Shown here: one piece after another, positions 42,640 through 55,527 of the stretch
Layout: the number at the start of each line of letters is the position of its first letter
How positions within the stretch are numbered: the first letter of the stretch is position 1
Assembly (NCBI GenBank): GCA_030544235.1
Contig: CM060464.1
Location: 36,131,602-36,195,601 of the forward strand
Direction: 5' to 3'
Length of the DNA: 64,000 bases
From: Lepturacanthus savala
Taxonomy: Eukaryota > Chordata > Actinopteri > Scombriformes > Trichiuridae
Notes under the pieces: generated by a model
Told to the model about the DNA's origin: nothing
The model's input: only the letters and a program-made list of their open reading frames with translations
Databases searched by the model: none
Made by a program: the position numbers and the translations under genes

Positions 42640-44314
42640 GTTTTCCCCTTTAATTCCAGACCCTTCCCGCGCCAACTGGTCGTTCCCATAACCATGGGTG
42701 CTGTGAGGGTCAGGGTTACGGTGGACTCAGGTTCTTCATATACCCTTCTTAATGAAGAGTTGTGGTGGGCCATTAAAGCAAAGGATACAGAATTGCAGCC
42801 ATGGGATGGAAAACCTCTCTACTTGGCAGATGGAAGAGAAAGGTGGCCACTGGGTTGGCAGCAGGTGGCGATAGAGTTGCACAATCGTGCCTGTCCTCTT
42901 CCAGTAGTGGTGCTTCCGTCACAGAGCCTGGCTTTCTCGGCGGTTCTCGGCCTGGACTTTATGAGTCTAAGTGGTCTACAGATGGATGTTGGCCAGAACT
43001 CCTACTGGTTCAGGGGCAAGAAGGAGGAAAGATTCAGTTTTGAAAAGGAGACAGATAACCTCCCGGAAGCAGAACGGAAAGATCAGCTGTCCTTTTACAC
43101 GGCCATTGAACCATACAAGACCAGGATCTCTCCTCCCTCCCAGGGCATGGAGCTGTGGGAGAAAGCAGTGGGGAAAGCAGAGTTGGATGTCAATGGGAGG
43201 AAGCAGCTATTGGAAGTCCTGCAGAGCAATGCGGATGTGTGCACATCTAAGTTGGGCCAGACAAATGTGCTCAAGCATAAAATCTTCCTGAAACAGGAAA
43301 TGCCGATTAAACAAAAGTCCTACCGGGTCTCCCCTGCTAAAATGAAGGTGATGAAGGAGCTAGTTGATGAAATGCTAGCAGCCGACATCATTGAACCCTC
43401 GTCATTGGCTTGGGCCTCTCCAGTGGTTCTCATCCCTAAAAAAGATGGAAAAACCAGGTTTTGTGTGAATTACATCAAGCTCAATGCAGTGTCACAAACC
43501 AATGCTTACCCCCTCCCTACTATACAGGAGATATTGGACTTACTGGCTGGCTCTGTTGTGTTCTCCACCATCGACCTTCAAAGTGGCTACTGGCAGTGTC
43601 TCATGGACGAGAGCAGTAAGGACAAAACGGCCTTCACCTGTCCCTTTGGCCTGTATGAATTTAAAGTGATGCCCTTTGGTCTCAAAAATGCGCCAGCAAC
43701 CTTCCAGAGATTGATGGAGCTCACTTTAGGGGAGCTGAAAGGCACCATTTGCTTTGTATATCTGGATGATATAATTGTCTACTCACCATCCTGGGAACAG
43801 CACTTCTGTGAACTTCAGCGGGTGTTCCAGAAGCTCAGAGGGGCGAGGTTGACGGTGAGCATGAAAAAGTGTAATTTCTTCCAAAAATCCATCAAATTCC
43901 TAGGCCATATGGTGTCGGCAGGGGGCATTCAGGTGGATCCGGACAAAACCAAGGCTGTGGACGAGTTCCCTGTTCCAACTACCGTTAAAGACGTTCAACG
44001 GTTCTTGGGTATGTCTGGCTGGTACCATCGTTACGTCCCAAACTTCTCTCAGGTGGCAGAACCCCTGAATGCTTTAAAGCGGAAAGGAGTTAAATTCAAG
44101 TGGACCCCGGAGTGCCAAGCAACTTTTGATCTCCTGCGGAGTTGTCTGGTCTCCCCACCCATCCTAGGGCATCCCAACTTTGACCTCCCTTTTGTCATCT
44201 ATACGGATGCCAGCGACGTCAGCCTAGGAGCAGTGCTGGCTCAAAAGACTGGGCTTGGCACTGAAGAGGTCCTGGCGTACGGCAGCAGGAGTCTGAATAA
44301 GACAGAGATACAAG
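42640..44314 (+). pseudogene. pol: Gypsy-2 protease, RT and start of RNase H
   Basis: One open frame. The protease has VRVTVDSGSSYTLLNEEL (DSG near 42724) and AVLGLDFM. RT has FSTIDLQSGYWQCLM, MPFGLKNAPATFQRLM and the catalytic YLDD at 43759-43770, then KSIKFLGHMVSAGGIQ and RFLGMSGWYHRYVP. RNase H begins IYTDASDVSLGAVLAQKTG and ends after SRSLNKTEIQ, where the LTR-like insertion starts. The RT is complete and shows no stop, in contrast to Gypsy-1. Confidence 0.92.
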
Positions 44315-45778
44315 TGTATTTAATTATATATTATTACTATATGCATTAACCAGAAGACAGATTCGACTAGGGAGGAGAAAATTATTATGAGGCAATATTA
44401 AAGGATGACACAGAGACTGAAAGGATTTGTAGTAGGTACCATGTATTTTTCATGTGCTAGCAGTACAAAACAAGATTTACCAACAAAGTATGAACCCAAA
44501 TTAGGAAACCAAAATTATGAAAATATAAACAAGATATATAAAAAAAGAAAACAAAATATGGCCACAAAATAATTAAATACAAAAATAAAGGTAACCAGAT
44601 TCACTACTGGTAAGCTTGAATATTCAATATACTCTTCCACAATATTAGCTTTAATCAATTTAAATGAATAAATGACCTTAAATCAACAAATAATCTGAAA
44701 TCAATAAATCAACTCCCCTAAAGCATTCCCAAAAATAATCTAACTCAAATTAAACAATTAATTATTGTGGTGCTTCCCCTCACACGATGATGTTGAAATC
44801 TTCTTGGGGCACAAAGTCCAAAGTCAAAAAGTCCAGGTAAGAGTCACAAAAGGAAAATAAAAAGTCAGTTGTATGTGCAGGCCAAGAGATGTGTGCGTGT
44901 GGGTGGAAGAAAGAGAGATAGATGGGGGGAGAGGGGAGCGTTGCGGCTCAGTCCTACCAGGGCAGGGCCATGATGTTTTAAAATAAGAGCGCCTGGGGAT
45001 CCTCCAGGTATGGCTCTCAATTAGTTCAATCACAGGTAGCTCACCATCATCAACTAGTTCAGTCTTGGGTAGCTCGCCATCAATATCCCCGGCTCATAAA
45101 ACCTGGCCTGGATCAAAGTAGAAGCCAGCGTTTTAGTGGGCATTCAAACTCTAGTATATACCAATATATGAACATATATATCTGTGGTTACAACATCAAT
45201 GCCAAAAACAACCGTTACAATAAACAAATAAATAAAACAGTGCGTCTACAGCACTGCTGGCACAGATCAGCTGACGAACTAATCAGCTGATGAGCGCTGC
45301 ACCGCATGAGCAACAACAGCCGCGTTATTTTAAAACAATAATACTCACTGCGCGATTTAGCAACCGGTGGAAAATAAACTGTCAGAAATTACATACATTG
45401 TACATCAAGTGTTAATTAGCGTTAAAGAAACAACGTAACAGAAGGAGCAACAGCGGACTTACCAATTCAAGATTGTTTTATAAGTTTCACATCAGCTTTC
45501 AGAGACACACTTCAGGCACCAGAGATCCCAAAAGGACTGAGACAGGAATAAAATGATACCATTAAGACGTCAGAAAGGTGCGTATAAAAACTGATTTTCC
45601 AATTTCAAACAATTCACCGACCTGCAGCCGCTCCGCTCCACACACAGCCCCATTCATCTGCCGAGTGTGGAAACCGCTTCCCGTTTAAAGCGGAGCGGCC
45701 CAGCGGATTGGCTACTCGCGGCACGTGACGTTTTACGGCAATGTTTATTTTATTTATAGATTTTAAACCTGGGTTACA
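44315..45778 (-). mobile_element. LTR-like insertion (possible solo LTR) in Gypsy-2
   Basis: On the minus strand it begins TGTAACCCAGG and ends AAATACA, with TG/CA termini and a length of 1,464 bp. It has a TATA-like TTTTTATACG and a GTAAGT donor-like site in the first 350 bases, and a GC-rich start. No protein is encoded. The flanks do not match as a target duplication. About 100 residues of host RNase H are missing at the site, so the insertion came with a deletion or by recombination. No sister copy is in the window. Confidence 0.5.
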
Positions 45779-46735
45779 ATAACATCGTTCCTGATGCCTT
45801 ATCCAGAGCTCAATACGATTTCACTCCAGCCACCGGCTTGCCACCTGCCTGTGCCACCCTGCTGTCAGTCAAGGCGGAGGGGGGAAAGGAGTTGCCCTTC
45901 TCGGATGAGCAAATTTGGAGAGCACAGCAGGAGGATGCAGACTGCCAGCGGCTGTATCAGGCTGTGATGGAGGAGGGTGAAGTTACCTTATCGGGGACTG
46001 CGAAGTACACCATCTTGGAAGATAAAGTGTACAGAGTGTTGCAACAGCCCCATAAAGTCATCTACCAAGTCTTTATCCCGGGGAGTCTCCGGGTACAGCT
46101 ATTGCAGTTGATCCATGAGGACCCGCTTTCTGGACATTTAGGCAGGTACAAGACATATAAAAGGTTGCTTGGCCTGGCCTACTGGCCACGAATGAGCCTG
46201 GATGTCAAAACATATGTACAGAACTGTCAAGTGTGTCAAACCCGCTACAACGCTACAAACCCGAGAGCCGCAAGGTTGCGGGGAGGCTGCAGCAGACGGT
46301 TGTGAACCACCCGTGGGAGATGCTGGGTGTGGACCTGATGGGCCCCTTTCCTAGGAGTTCCAAGGGAAATATCTACCTGTTGGTATTTGTGGATTATTAC
46401 ACCCGTTGGGTTGAATTATTTCCCCTTCGTAAAGCCACAGCAGAGACGGTCTCCCACACACTTGTTCAGGAAATCCTCACAAGATGGGGGGTTCCCACCT
46501 ACATTCTCTCGGACCAGGGATGTCAGTTTGTCTCCTCCTTGTTCAAGGCCACCTGTGAGCGCTGGAGCCTGAAACAAAGACAAACTTCAGCTTTCCACCC
46601 ACAAACCAACATGACGGAGAGAGTGAACCGGACCTTGAAAACAATGATCGCCTCATACGTGGAAGAGAACCACAAGCTCTGGGACAAACACTTTCCTGAG
46701 TTCCGGTTTGCTCCCCACCAGCAGAGTTAAACCTT
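45779..46735 (+). pseudogene. Gypsy-2 integrase, frameshifted and C-terminally cut
   Basis: It resumes with NIVPDALSRAQYDF, the RNase H to integrase linker. The finger is intact in motif (LIHEDPLSGHLG, then CQVCQ). A shift near 46250 moves the core to another frame: GVDLMGPFPRS (Asp), YILSDQGCQFV (Asp) and HPQTNMTERVNRTLKTM (Glu). A stop follows FAPHQQS at 46728-46730, and fragments such as LGRALRGPMDVLL continue in another frame until the LTR remnant. Confidence 0.88.
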
Positions 46736-46906
46736 GGCCGAGCCCTCCGAGGGCCAATGGACGTCCTGCTTCAACCAAGAGAAGTTACACCAGAGTCTCC
46801 GGCCTACAAAACCAGGAACAAACTTCAGGATCTCACCACTTTCGCACAGGGAAACCTCATCAAAAGCAGAATCAGACAAAAAAGGAATTATGATAAATCT
46901 CACCCA

Positions 46907-47041
46907 CTATTGTTTGCATCAGGGTTGAATGCATTGTTTCAGTCCTGTGTACGGTGAACTTGTTGGTATTATTAAACACCCTAATTGTCAGACTGGGACT
47001 CTGACTGGCACCCCTAAAACTTCCCCAACAAAACTGCTACA
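46907..47041 (+). repeat. Gypsy-2 3' LTR remnant
   Basis: 135 bp matching 40992-41126 with about five changes. The internal sequence joins it abruptly, so the deletion removed the integrase C-terminus, polypurine tract and 5' part of the LTR. Confidence 0.85.
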
Positions 47042-47064
47042 ATATATATATATATATATATATA
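47042..47064. repeat. (AT)n microsatellite
   Basis: Directly after the Gypsy-2 terminus; likely part of the target site. Confidence 0.9.
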
Positions 47065-50000
47065 TTCCATTTTTATGAAGTAGTTATGTAATAACTAATG
47101 CGTTTCTTCCATTCAAACTTAATTGAATCAATTTGCTATATTGTACTAAAATATAGCCTATACTACTTAGTAGTCTATCACATTTTTGGCAACAGTATGT
47201 ATTTAATAAATTGTGGAATAAAAGAGATAAAGAGCGAATGGAGTAAAGGTTTTTTATTAGTAGGCAGGGCCTAAATGCCCCCCCGTCTTTATGAATGGAT
47301 TTGCTGGCAGACGGACACATTCATTCAAACAAAAATCTTTCACTGAAAAGAAGAAGAAAACATGAACAGGAATAAATATATATGTTTCAAAAATAACATA
47401 AGCTAACAATAAACTTTGAAGGGAATAAGATATATAAAATAGTGGTGTGTGCCGGCACCGTGTGTTGCGGCGGCACCGTGGACAGCTCCCCCTGCAGCGA
47501 ACATTCCTACGGTGACCAGGTGGGGCAGAAGCTCCACCCTCGCTGTGCACTTCCCACACACTGATTTCTGGCATTTGTCACACTTGACCAGCGTTTATTT
47601 GTTTATGTTAATAAGTGGATTAAATAAAAAAGTGTTTATCTGAACAATGCTTAGGAAGAATAACACAGTGTTTTATTTTTTTTAAATCTGAGAAACGGAC
47701 GTAAATTTGAAGGAGCCTGCGGCTTAAAATTTGGCTTGTACAATTACTAAATTGATTTTCTTTCTTAAATTTGAGCATGCTGATTTTAATCAGGTGCGTC
47801 CTGTAGTGTTCATAAAAAAACTAAACTGTTCGGTTTGCTTGTCACGGTTCAATACCTGTGCGTACCGTACGGTTTCGGTTACCTTGCCACCCCTAATATA
47901 TATATATAAAAATGGATAATATATGGAATATATTGGATTGAAGAAAAGGCTGGCAATTAATGTAATAGTTGTCAACCAATTGATTAATCGACTAATCGTT
48001 GCAGCTCTAATCAACAGAAAACTCAACTCAACATATAACAAAAACACTGATGAACATGTGAACAGTCAGTTTACTGTGTTTGATGTAATGAGACACAGAT
48101 GGGATGATAGATGACAGATGAACAGTTTCACTCTGTTGGATCATGGATTTGAGATCTAGGTGGTTATGAACAGCATCCTACATTGCATTTTTTCTACTTT
48201 CAACCCAAACTGATTGCAGTTGTTGTTTTATCTCTCTGTTCCTTTATTGTTGATTGGCTGCTGAATCATATGTGTGTTAAAGCGTTGAAGAAGACACCGA
48301 TTGACATATGGTTTAATTGTTAAATTTAATTTGTGTGGTATCTTCCAGGTCCCAGATCACCACTGCTCGGTGTTAATCGGTGTCACTTGAAGCCGTCAGA
48401 GGACAACAGAAGGAAACCCGATGCTGGCACAAACACCTCTGGCTCTTTTTATTTTATGAAGCAGAGAGCTACTTTGTCTCCTCATTCATGAAACCTGTCA
48501 GGTCATCAGTAAAGTCCAGGAACAACCTTTTTTCCTGCTGCTGATGCAGGATGTATAGGAGCCAACAGAAAAATGCTGTTTGCCGCTTTAGTTCCTACTT
48601 GTCTCATCTCCACTTTGAATCGCTGGTGGTGTTCATGTGAAACGGAATCTTGGTTCACAGTCAAACTGGCAAAATCGAGCGAACACACAGGCGTGAAGAC
48701 AGCAGGGCTGGTTCCTCCATGTTCTAAACGATGTGCTGGTCCAGGCTGAGCTCGCCGCCAGCTCCATTAGTGAAGGAAGAAAATCAGCAGATCCAAAGCT
48801 GCTCTAATCACAGGCAGGAAGCCGCCAGAGAGAAGAGCTGAGTGTCTCCCTTTAAAATATGATGCTGAAACGCCTAAAAAACACAGACAAAGACCAAGAA
48901 CACAACACACAAAGAATTACATTCAGTCAGCGATTATTCTTCACATTCAACAACATAAACATGCTGATGATTTATCTGGCAAAACAGAAACAACAAGATG
49001 TTCAACATGTTTCTGCAGATATGTTGTACGTCAACATTTCTAATACATGTTTATTTTCACAATTACTGTTTTAAGCAGGGGTACTTCTACGTAAGTAACT
49101 ACAGCATCAACACAGACTCCTACACCTCCAAAATCATCTAAGCATCGCATTGATGCGAACCACAAGAGCTGTGATTGGTGGATTAGATTTGATACAAAAT
49201 ACTTAACCCTGATTTGCCCCCAATGGCTGTTGCATCGGTGGAACCGTCGAATGGTTAGTTCCTGATTCCACTATCAGTATGTGAATGGGTGAATGAACAC
49301 TTGTAGTGTAAAGCGCTTTGAGTGGTCAAAATGACTGAAAAGGTACTATACAAATGCAGTCCATTTACCATTTAAAATGATCAATGATGGACAAATGTAT
49401 TTTAACAGTTATGTTAAACATTTGTCTGCTGCACCTTTTCCATTAGACAAAGCACTGATCCATCCACCCAAGCAGCCTCCTACTGAGGAGGTTTGGTCTA
49501 TCGCCGAGGGCAGAGTCCAAAATACCAAAACAGGGGTTCTTCTTTGGCCACTCTGACAGAGGTCCTACTTTTGGTTCTAACTCTGGATTCTGAGCAAAGA
49601 TTCCAACATCTGAAACGATCCATCAGTTCTTCCTTGTGTCACCAGCTGCAGCCACCGCATGAAGAACGGCAGATAGGCCGACAGTCATCAGGCCACGCAG
49701 CGCTGGCGGCTGCATCAACATGCAGAACAGCATTCTGGGTGGACAGGAAGAAAGAGGCCATTGCTTCAAATTGAAAGTGGCAGCTGCCTCTGATTCCAGA
49801 GCCGCTGTTGTTTTATTTTGTTTTTTTTCTCCAACAGGAGGTCGGAGATCAGAGTTTTTCTCCTGGAGCTTTTTCTCTGAGCGGAACCCTCCAACACAAA
49901 GACGACGGCGTTGGCTGCATCTTGACAGGACTCTCTCCTCTTTCTGCCACATGTCGCTCCTCGTGGCTTTAAGGAATCCATCTCATTATGCTTGAGCCCC

Positions 50001-50400
50001 TGTGGGATAAAGATAACTTCCTGTGGTGTCAAGTCGATCTCGAAGTCATCCGGTGTCTCGCTGTCACTCGCCTGCGTCGCTACATGTTTAATTCGAGTAC
50101 AAGAATTGTGCATTTACAGCGTTTGGCAGCCGGCTCTGACAGCAGGTTATTACCCAGCTCCCGAAGCTGCTGCTGCTTTTTGTAAGTAAACATCCCCCTG
50201 CACCTCCGAGGCTGCAGCAACATCACTGTCTGTTTCTGTCCCACTTTGTTCAGACTGAATTATTCAGTTTGTGAGTCTACACTGTAAAAAAAAATGCCTA
50301 CAAGCCTATGCTACAAGCTTATTTTAGCTGTAATTCATCCAGAGGGGTATTTGGGTATGCTACTCTCCATACCTGGACTAAAGTAGAGACATTTTTAATT
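47065..50400. other. no defended gene; MITE ends and a repeat tail
   Basis: 47790-47896 ends GTACCGTACGGTTTCGG... and CCTTGCCACCCCTA, like a teleost hAT terminus, without its partner. 47960-48010 has ATTAATCGACTAATCG words of family C type. 49290-49380 (GTGTAAAGCGCTTTGAGTGG, CTATACAAATGCAGTCCATT) is a common teleost repeat tail. 48340-48830 and 49640-50180 are more unique. The minus frame 50113-49766 (SDSETPDDFEIDLTPQEV) is open for about 115 codons but unrecognised. Confidence 0.4.
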
Positions 50401-51365
50401 CGGGTGACATCAGGTAAATTGAGACACTTTTGGTAAATCGGTTGGGACAATAGCACATGTCTTTTCCATGTATATTTATGATTATTAATGACTGTTTTTG
50501 ATAATTTTGTGTTGGAATCAAGTGATGAAATATAATTACTTAGGCACTAAAAAATCTTGAAACATCTGCTGTGTCAGCTAAAATGGGCCATCTCATCAGG
50601 TAAAATGGGCCATTTCATCAGGTAAATGGGCTAGTCAAATGACAAAGAAATTCAAATTCAAAATTAATTTATCATCAGTTTTAATGTTAAAACACAATTG
50701 CTTAGAACTTTCGAAATGCATTAAAGAAACTCATATTGCTGCCACTAAAAAAAAGAACAGATCAGTTATGTGTCATACACACACACGCTAAGACACCTAT
50801 GTATACAAGCTAAGCACAAAAGCTAGCACCCATTCATATGGAACGTAACGTAACTTACACAAACACAGAAAAAAGTAGTGACTACTTTTCCTTTCTCTAA
50901 TTTCACATGACAGTCAACATACTGTCCATGTTTTAGTTGAACCAAATGTCACAGTGTTTGTGAGTGGCACAGAGGGTTAGCCCATTTTAGCTTAAACTAT
51001 GTGGCCCATTTTAGGTTATCATCAGCTCATCACTTTTCCAAAAAAGTATGTTAATATATACAAATTAACAGCATTATTTCAGATGGATGCCATCAAGACA
51101 TATGCATAGTTTTTTATGTGCATATTTGTTTTTTAATAGATTTGTCATGGCTTCTTACTATGCACATTTCTGGTTCAGTCTAGATTTGAAGTATTGTCTC
51201 ATCCACCATAGAAACCATAAACTAATCATTTCACCATAGAAACCATAAACTAATCAATTCACCATAGAAACCATAAACTAATCAAATCACCTGTTACTAG
51301 TCAACCACAGTTATGTCACAGTTTAAATCCTTTGTAGTCATTGGCTCTAATTTCCAGAGGGGCTG
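50401..51365 (+). repeat. repeat family X, copy 1 (empty-site paralog)
   Basis: It matches 55284-55510, 57390-57986 and 60034-60070 in order: AAATTGAGACACTTTTGGTA, GCTAGCACCCATTCATATGG, TCAACATACTGTCCATGTTT, GATGGATGCCATCAAGACA and CCACAGTTATGTCACAGTTT. It holds three tandem CACCATAGAAACCATAAACT units (51205-51295). It carries an uninterrupted TTAA at 51323-51326 where copy 2 has the piggyBac element. Confidence 0.8.
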
Positions 51366-51779
51366 GAACCCCCAAACCTGAAATGGCCTCTGATATCACC
51401 CTATAATTAGGCTTGAAGTAATGTTAAGGCCACTAACACAGGGAAACATGAGGAGAAAACATCCTTGATGTCTCCAGAGTCTGGGTTGTGTTTCACTGCA
51501 TTTACACTCATGTGAATTGGACTCATATTCTTCAAGAATTGTTAAATTAAACAGATCAATGTGACTGAAGCTGGTTTAGTTTGGGTTCAATAGTTTTTGA
51601 GCATTTTAAAAGCAGAACTGAGGTTTGATTTGAGACTACTTCCAATAATCATATACAGACAATTGAGCAGATTTGTCCACTAACATGTTGAGAGGGTTCC
51701 AAATCTGAAATAGTATCCCTTTAAGGTACATTTATAATGGATAAAAATGTGATTGATTTATGATTGGTGAGTAGCTCAA
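51366..51779. other. no recognisable feature
   Basis: AT-rich, no frame or repeat to report. Confidence 0.4.
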
Positions 51780-52110
51780 TCTAAAGTCTGATATTATACA
51801 TTAATAGTGATTATTGAAAGTCTATAACTGATATTATAGTTTAATAGTGATTATTGACAGTCTATAACTGATATTATACATTAATAGTGATTATTGATAA
51901 TCTATAACTGATATTATACATTAATAGTGATTATTGATAGTCTATAACTGATATTATACATGTATAGTGATTATTGATAGTCTATAACTGATATTATATA
52001 TTAATAGTGATTATTGATAGTTTATAGCTGATATCAGGCATTAAAAATGATTAGTCTGTAGCTGATATTATGCATTAATGTTAATTATTGATAGTCTATA
52101 ACTTCTTAAT
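51780..52110. repeat. 40-bp minisatellite, about eight units
   Basis: Unit: AGTCTATAACTGATATTATA followed by CATTAATAGTGATTATTGAT. Central units differ by one to three bases; the outer ones are more diverged. No spacers, so it is not a CRISPR-type array. Confidence 0.92.
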
Positions 52111-52703
52111 TTTGTTCTCAAACCACTCCAGGTTGCTACATTGCTAAGCCACCAAATTCATCTGCTGTGTCATCATGTTTCAAGTATTTTCTGTAAACTA
52201 ACATTTGTCTTGATTCTAGTGCTGGATTCTTTCACTGACTAGTCACAGATAGTCAACATCTGTAAAATAAGACATTCAGGTGTAGTGAAATGTGCAGCAG
52301 TTTGTCAGTAAATATCACTGCAGGATTCAAAATGACTGTTCATCTGATCGAGTTCATAGCCAACAGCTCATACAAGTTAAATCTCTTATTCCCAGTGACA
52401 GCTGTGACATGTCAACTGTTTTTTTTCTTTTTTTTTTTTTTTATATATCTGGCAACAAGAAACAGCAGCATGAGTCACATGATACGAAAAGACAAAAGAG
52501 AACAAGAACTGATGTAGAAATATAAAACCACTAGGATGTTTGGTCATGAAGTTTTCTGGTGTGTTAGTTGTTCCAGTTTTATTTTGAAATAGTTTCTCTT
52601 TGCATTTCCTGTCTCTTTTTACTTCCTTGATTGTCTGATGTGTTTCACCTGTGACTTGTTCCTCACCTGTCTGGAAGTGAACCCTTCTTTCTGTATTTAA
52701 ACT
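52111..52703. other. no gene
   Basis: Includes a T run at 52420-52443. 52570-52690 vaguely resembles the start of the LTR family at 53363-54119 (CATTTCCTGTCTC, CACCTGTGACTTGTTCC) but is too diverged to call. Confidence 0.35.
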
Positions 52704-54464
52704 GGCTGCATCCAAAATCTTAGTATCACTACTACCAAATTACAACTAACCAGTAGCTACTACTATTAAGTATCACCAGCTACAAACCAGTAGCTGATAC
52801 TAGTTAGCATTTCTGCCTACTAACCAGTAGCTGCTACTCTATCACCACAGTAGTATCTTCTATGTAGGAAGTTGGCCAGTAGAAGGAACAATTCTGATGT
52901 ACTACAGCAGCCATCTTTGCTATCCTTTGAACCCAGATGTACAAAGGAAGAACTACAAGTCAACTCACATACTTGGTTAAACTCTAAAAATATCAGACAT
53001 TTTGGTATGAGTCAAACCCTAATATGCAAGAAGGTCATCACTAAACAAATATCTGATATTATTATGATATATGAGAAAATACCATATACATGCATGTAAA
53101 TGAAAAAAATCAAAGACCTTCAAGAAAATATAGACCAATATAAAAAAACTTTGCAATACCTTTTTTTAAAAACAATTTTAACACTTTTAAATGCTTAACT
53201 GAATGAAAAGTCAATGTCTGATTTGGTTGAAATGTGCCTGTATTAATTAATTCTTATTTCATTAATTTATTTTTTTATTATTTAATTTCCTAACATGTCT
53301 AAATACACGTGTATAAACAAAAACATTTATTATATTTATTTATACATACATTTATTTATTTATGTCAGAACCCGACTTAAATATGGACTCAGGAGCAGAG
53401 GTGTTGGGTGAGTCTTTATTTCCAACAAAAGGATCCCTCAACAGAGTGAGGCTATGAAAAGGCAGTCCTAGGCTAGAAAACTGAAAATCGCTCCTAAGAG
53501 GAAAAAAGGGCGAATCTGATCTATGAAACTTATCAAAATCTCTCTTTGCGAGGAAAAACAAGAAGGCTATACAACATTAACAGAATAAATCCTGACTATT
53601 AATCTACTTTATGAAAGTTATCAAAATCGCTCAAAAGGAGGAAAACAAAAGGGCTGAAAAATATTAACTTAACTCTTTGAGACTTAATCTACACTATAAA
53701 ACCTATCCAAATCAAAATCACTCATTAAGAGGAAAACAACCGGCTGAAAAACATTAACTATACTAAGGAGGTGAAATCAAAAGGCTACACTATAAAACCA
53801 CAACAGAAAATCACTCTTTCAAGGTCAAAAAACAAAGAAGCACACACAACAAGGCTATGGCTTGGAAAACAGGGACAAGGGCTTTGGTGAACGTGAGGAC
53901 GAAACACTTTGGCACAAGACAAGGGGAGACGCAGACAAGATATACACCGGGTAATGGGGAACAGGTGGAAACAATCAGGGCGGGGCCGACAATCAGACCG
54001 ATGACACATGAGGAAGGGCAAGTGACCTGAAACGAGAGGAGAGTTATCTTTCAAAATAAAACAGGAAATGACAAGACAAAATGACAAGACAAAACCCGAC
54101 ATGACCTCACCGTGTGACAATTTATTTATATCCATTTATTTAGTGAGATGATAGTCTTGATGTTATGTAAGAACACAAAGTGCAGATTCTTACTTAAATT
54201 TGTAATTGTATTGTTCAATAAATTTTGGGGAAAACAAGGGAAAAGTTCTTCTTCTACTGCAGTTATTGACCTCCCAGTGAATTCTGGGATATGTAGTGTG
54301 GTTCCCTTGCATACTGCCTAATATGACCTGATGTAATAAACCATCCCGGTAGTGTTCACATACTAGTTGAACGTCGATGAAGGTATTCAAACGTTCTGCA
54401 TAGTGGATTCATCATTTTTGCTGACTATGTAGGTGAGAAGTTGGTGATTTCAGATGCAGCCTCT
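52704..54464 (+). mobile_element. hAT-like MITE (family B), carrying a solo LTR
   Basis: GGCTGCATCCAAAATC (52707) and GATTTCAGATGCAGCC (54447-54462) are terminal inverted repeats matching at 14 of 16 positions. The interior shares blocks with 27079-27400. A 757-bp solo LTR sits inside. The flanks TTTAAACT and TCTAAGTT may be a decayed 8-bp duplication. No transposase. Confidence 0.65.
53363..54119 (-). mobile_element. solo LTR with 5-bp target duplication
   Basis: On the minus strand it begins TGTCACACGGTGAGG and ends GGTTCTGACA. It has an AATAAA near 53420 (GGAAATAAAGACTCACC). ATTTA at 53358-53362 and 54120-54124 forms a 5-bp duplication, though in AT-rich DNA. A partial copy is at 32457-32830. 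Internally it has a repeating TTTTCCTC...GCGATTTTGAT theme. No internal region, so intra-LTR recombination is inferred. Confidence 0.75.
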
Positions 54465-55283
54465 AAGTTCAGTTCTGGTCCCATCAATGTTAATACATGT
54501 CTCTGCCTGCTCAGTTTATGCCTCCATTTTCCTTTAAATTAAACTCATTTGATTTGATCTAGTCCTGCTCTTTCTTGTATTTGGTTCCTACTCAAACTCC
54601 TCCCAACATTAACTGTGATCATAAGAGAGGAAAAAATAGAATAATGGTCTGCAGTCATCAAAAACAAGTTATTTAATGAAATGAACCTACATGTCCTCAC
54701 ACAGTTTTCTATGTTTTCCTTATTTAACTTGTTTTAATTTTTCCTTTCTTACCTTGTGAATAAACATGTTATATCATTTCTCTTCTGATCCTCAACATAA
54801 GCCTGAATTAACCCATAGATATCCATTCATGCATATCTGAGTGCTTGCTGTATCTTATGAATCATATTAATACATTTATCATTTAATATTTCAAGTTTCC
54901 ATTAAATTTCTTGTTTTGATGTTATATTTTAACTTTCTTACTTCATGAACAAGCTGTTTTATTTATTGTTGTTTTCCCACTTCATCATTTCCCTTTGTGG
55001 ATGTTCCCGACTTTCCATTTACTGGTAAATATTCATTATAGACTTAGATTCTGATCAGTGACATTTGATGAATATAAAACACAAACAGGATTATTTTAAC
55101 CTGTGTTTTTGTACAGTTTATCACATTTCTGTTATGACTTAATTTCAGTGTTTTTATCTTATTTATCATTCATTCAAGTCAAAGAAAAACTGTATTAAAC
55201 TTGTGCTGCTAGATCAGAATTTATATGTTTGTTGTGGTTCAGATGGAGCCTAAAGTTTGACTGATTTTTACACATATGGTTGA
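54465..55283. other. no recognisable feature
   Basis: AT-rich, no frame, tandem array or terminal repeat. Confidence 0.4.
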
Positions 55284-55527
55284 TAGGGTGACATCAGTTA
55301 AATTGAGACACTTTTTGGTAAATCACTTGGGACAATAACACAATACCAAATCTGCCTTTTCCATGTATATTTATTATTAATACTGACTGGTTATGATCAT
55401 TTTGTGTTGGAATTATGTGATAAAATATAATCATTTAGGCCCATCTTGAAATATTTGCTGTGCCAATTTTTTTAAGCCTGATCAATTTGATGTAAATTCA
55501 GAAATCTCATCAAATGACAAGGGAAAT

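Larger units (their letters stand above)
40493..47041 (+). mobile_element. Ty3/Gypsy element 2, RT before integrase, disrupted
   Basis: A 634-bp 5' LTR (40493-41126) and a 135-bp remnant of the 3' LTR (46907-47041) share the end GTTTGCATCAGGG...TGCTACA. Gag, protease, RT, RNase H start and integrase follow in the ordinary Gypsy order. A 1.46-kb insertion replaces most of RNase H, and a deletion removes the integrase C-terminus and most of the 3' LTR. The flanks are TA-rich, so the target duplication cannot be read with certainty. Confidence 0.9.

Noticed and set aside
49766..50113. 115-codon minus-strand frame with an acidic SDSETPDDFEID stretch
   Set aside because: Not recognised, no splice or promoter context. 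Kept only as a remark in the interval entry.
51780..52110. CRISPR array
   Set aside because: Direct tandem units without spacers in a vertebrate genome; a minisatellite.
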